A stretch of 6,090 nt of DNA from Spirochaetaceae bacterium. GTDB taxonomy: Bacteria > Spirochaetota > Spirochaetia > Treponematales > Breznakiellaceae. The translations under genes and the position numbers were made by a program. The notes below the pieces were generated by a model, which made no database searches, was not told the origin of the DNA, and worked only from the letters and a program-made list of their open reading frames with translations. Of this stretch, positions 5,529 to 6,090 are shown piece after piece (position 1 is the stretch's first letter; each line of letters starts with the position of its first letter). The DNA is taken from positions 1-6,090 of the forward strand of contig JAIRNN010000047.1 in the NCBI GenBank assembly GCA_031257995.1, in the 5' to 3' direction.

Positions 5529-5951
5529 GAGCCTGTTCCAAAACTCATTTGTATTTGGGGGCAGTTCTGTCAGTTGACAAAGAGGTAAGGAATTGACCGC
5601 GAAGGCGGTTAGTAAACCGCTGAGGCGAATAAGGATAAATGCGCGCTGATTTGACAGCCGATTGGCTTTACAAGCAGTCTTGAAGGCGGCTTTCTACAAA
5701 AGCTGACAAAACAGACGAATTGGCAATAAAAGGCACGACTGCCGGTGAAAACCTTCTGCGCCTCAGTACCGCAGTGCTGATGCATGGATAAAAAGGCGGG
5801 GCTTTTTTGCCACCGCACCGTGCCACAGGAATGGCAGAAACGCCCTCAACGTTTCGCGCGCGGCATTGGGTGCCTTTGCGGTTAAAATTTCTTGAAGGGT
5901 TGCTGTAAATGTGGTTGTTCTAAGATTTGCTTGGGGTTTTGAAACAGGCTC
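5529..5951. mobile_element. MITE-like non-autonomous element, 423 bp
   Basis: The ends GAGCCTGTTCCAAAAC (5529-5544) and GTTTTGAAACAGGCTC (5936-5951) are inverted copies with one mismatch in 16. Both are flanked by AATT (5525-5528 and 5952-5955), a probable 4-bp target duplication; outer bases GAT/ATC extend the inverted match to 23 positions. The interior has no credible gene: its longest frame (69 codons, minus) is cysteine-rich and unlike a transposase. It has small hairpins, such as GCGGTT-AGTA-AACCGC near 5606-5621 and AAAAAG-GCGGGG-CTTTTT at 5790-5807. It sits between the permease and the next promoter, in AT-rich repeat DNA. The mobilising transposase family is not identifiable from this window. 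Confidence 0.65.
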
Positions 5952-5973
5952 AATTATCCATTTTTAATTTCCC
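5952..5973 (-). repeat. AT-rich repeat motif, minus orientation
   Basis: Read on the minus strand this is GGGAAATTAAAAATGGATAA followed by TT, a variant of the AT-rich motif seen elsewhere. With 5468-5491 it brackets the MITE-like element, suggesting that element inserted into this kind of repeat. Confidence 0.45.
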
Positions 5974-5995
5974 TTAGGAGTTGTGAAATAATAAC

Positions 5996-6024
5996 TTGAA
6001 CAAATTGTGATGATGTGCTATACT
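5996..6024 (+). promoter_or_regulatory. Sigma70-type promoter for the gene starting at 6060
   Basis: -35 TTGAAC (5996-6001) and -10 TATACT (6019-6024) are separated by exactly 17 bases. The -10 matches TATAAT in five of six positions and the -35 begins TTGA. Transcription would start near 6031, giving a leader of about 29 bases. This is the clearest promoter in the window. Confidence 0.6.
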
Positions 6025-6061
6025 GTTTTCAAGACAAGAATGCGGGGGGTGAAAACAGTAT
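6020..6061. promoter_or_regulatory. Perfect 11-bp inverted repeat over the -10 box and start codon; candidate operator
   Basis: ATACTGTTTTC (6020-6030) and GAAAACAGTAT (6051-6061) are exact inverted copies around a 20-base spacer. The left arm covers the -10 box, the right arm the end of the ribosome site and the ATG. The predicted transcript begins after the left arm, so this is better read as a DNA operator than an RNA hairpin. The arm centres are 31 bp apart, about three helical turns. The bound protein is unknown. Confidence 0.5.
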
Positions 6062-6090
6062 GGAAGAACGGATTTTGCGGATGAAGCCGT
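6060..6090 (+). CDS. Start of an unidentified gene, cut by the window edge
   Basis: The ATG at 6060 begins MEERILRMKP and runs off the window after ten codons. It has a good ribosome site, GGGGGTGA at 6045-6052 (close to the ideal GGAGGTGA), seven bases upstream, and a strong promoter at 5996-6024. An ATG at 6040 in another frame stops after 14 codons and is a poorer choice. The short N-terminus is charged, not the hydrophobic start of a second permease, and the gene has its own promoter, so it is probably not part of the transporter operon. The family cannot be judged from ten residues. Confidence 0.55.
   Translation, partial: MEERILRMKP

Noticed and set aside
5574..5579. Second perfect TTGACA inside the MITE-like element
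   Set aside because: The region 17 bases downstream is CCGCGA, not a -10 box.
5790..5807. AAAAAG-GCGGGG-CTTTTT as intrinsic terminator for the permease transcript
   Set aside because: The stem is almost all A-T and short, so termination is unlikely to be efficient; kept only as a minor hairpin within the element.
5609..5818. 69-codon minus-strand frame inside the MITE-like element
   Set aside because: Cysteine-rich, no ribosome site and no transposase-like motif; probably chance.

Overview
The window looks like a spirochaete chromosome, most likely a Treponema-type gut organism. This is inferred from the style of the secreted binding protein, a RAYT-like transposase remnant, the moderately high GC content, and intergenic DNA packed with short interspersed repeats. 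No rRNA, tRNA or marker gene is present to confirm it.

The core is a plus-strand transporter locus of the BMP/nucleoside type: a BMP-family periplasmic binding protein (1230-2330), a double-domain ABC ATPase (2712-4412) and an ABC permease (4409-5479, ATGA overlap with the ATPase). Together they should bind a small solute, probably a nucleoside or related compound, and import it using ATP. A second permease, usual in such loci, is absent up to the window edge.

Layout. 1-270: minus-strand coding-like DNA with a good ribosome site but a broken frame, then a short overlapping partial frame. 341-486: interspersed repeat copy 1. 502-517: solo IS-like end. 511-936 (minus): RAYT-type (Y1) transposase fragment. 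966-1093: cluster of three GC-rich palindromes. 1094-1229: short leader of the binding-protein gene. 2331-2711: intergenic repeats, including an inverted copy of the 341-486 repeat and an 18-bp-stem terminator-like hairpin between the binding protein and the ATPase. 5480-5528: AT-rich repeat. 5529-5951: a 423-bp MITE-like element with 16-bp terminal inverted repeats and an AATT target duplication. 5996-6090: a good promoter, an 11-bp inverted repeat and the start of a new gene cut off by the window.

The genes themselves belong to a known system. What stands out is how repeats have entered or reshaped it: an 18-bp tandem repeat inside the ATPase gene, a GC-rich palindromic tail at the ATPase C-terminus, the permease stop codon inside an AT-rich repeat, and opposite-facing repeat copies bracketing the binding-protein gene. 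I see no clear new defence or biosynthetic system.
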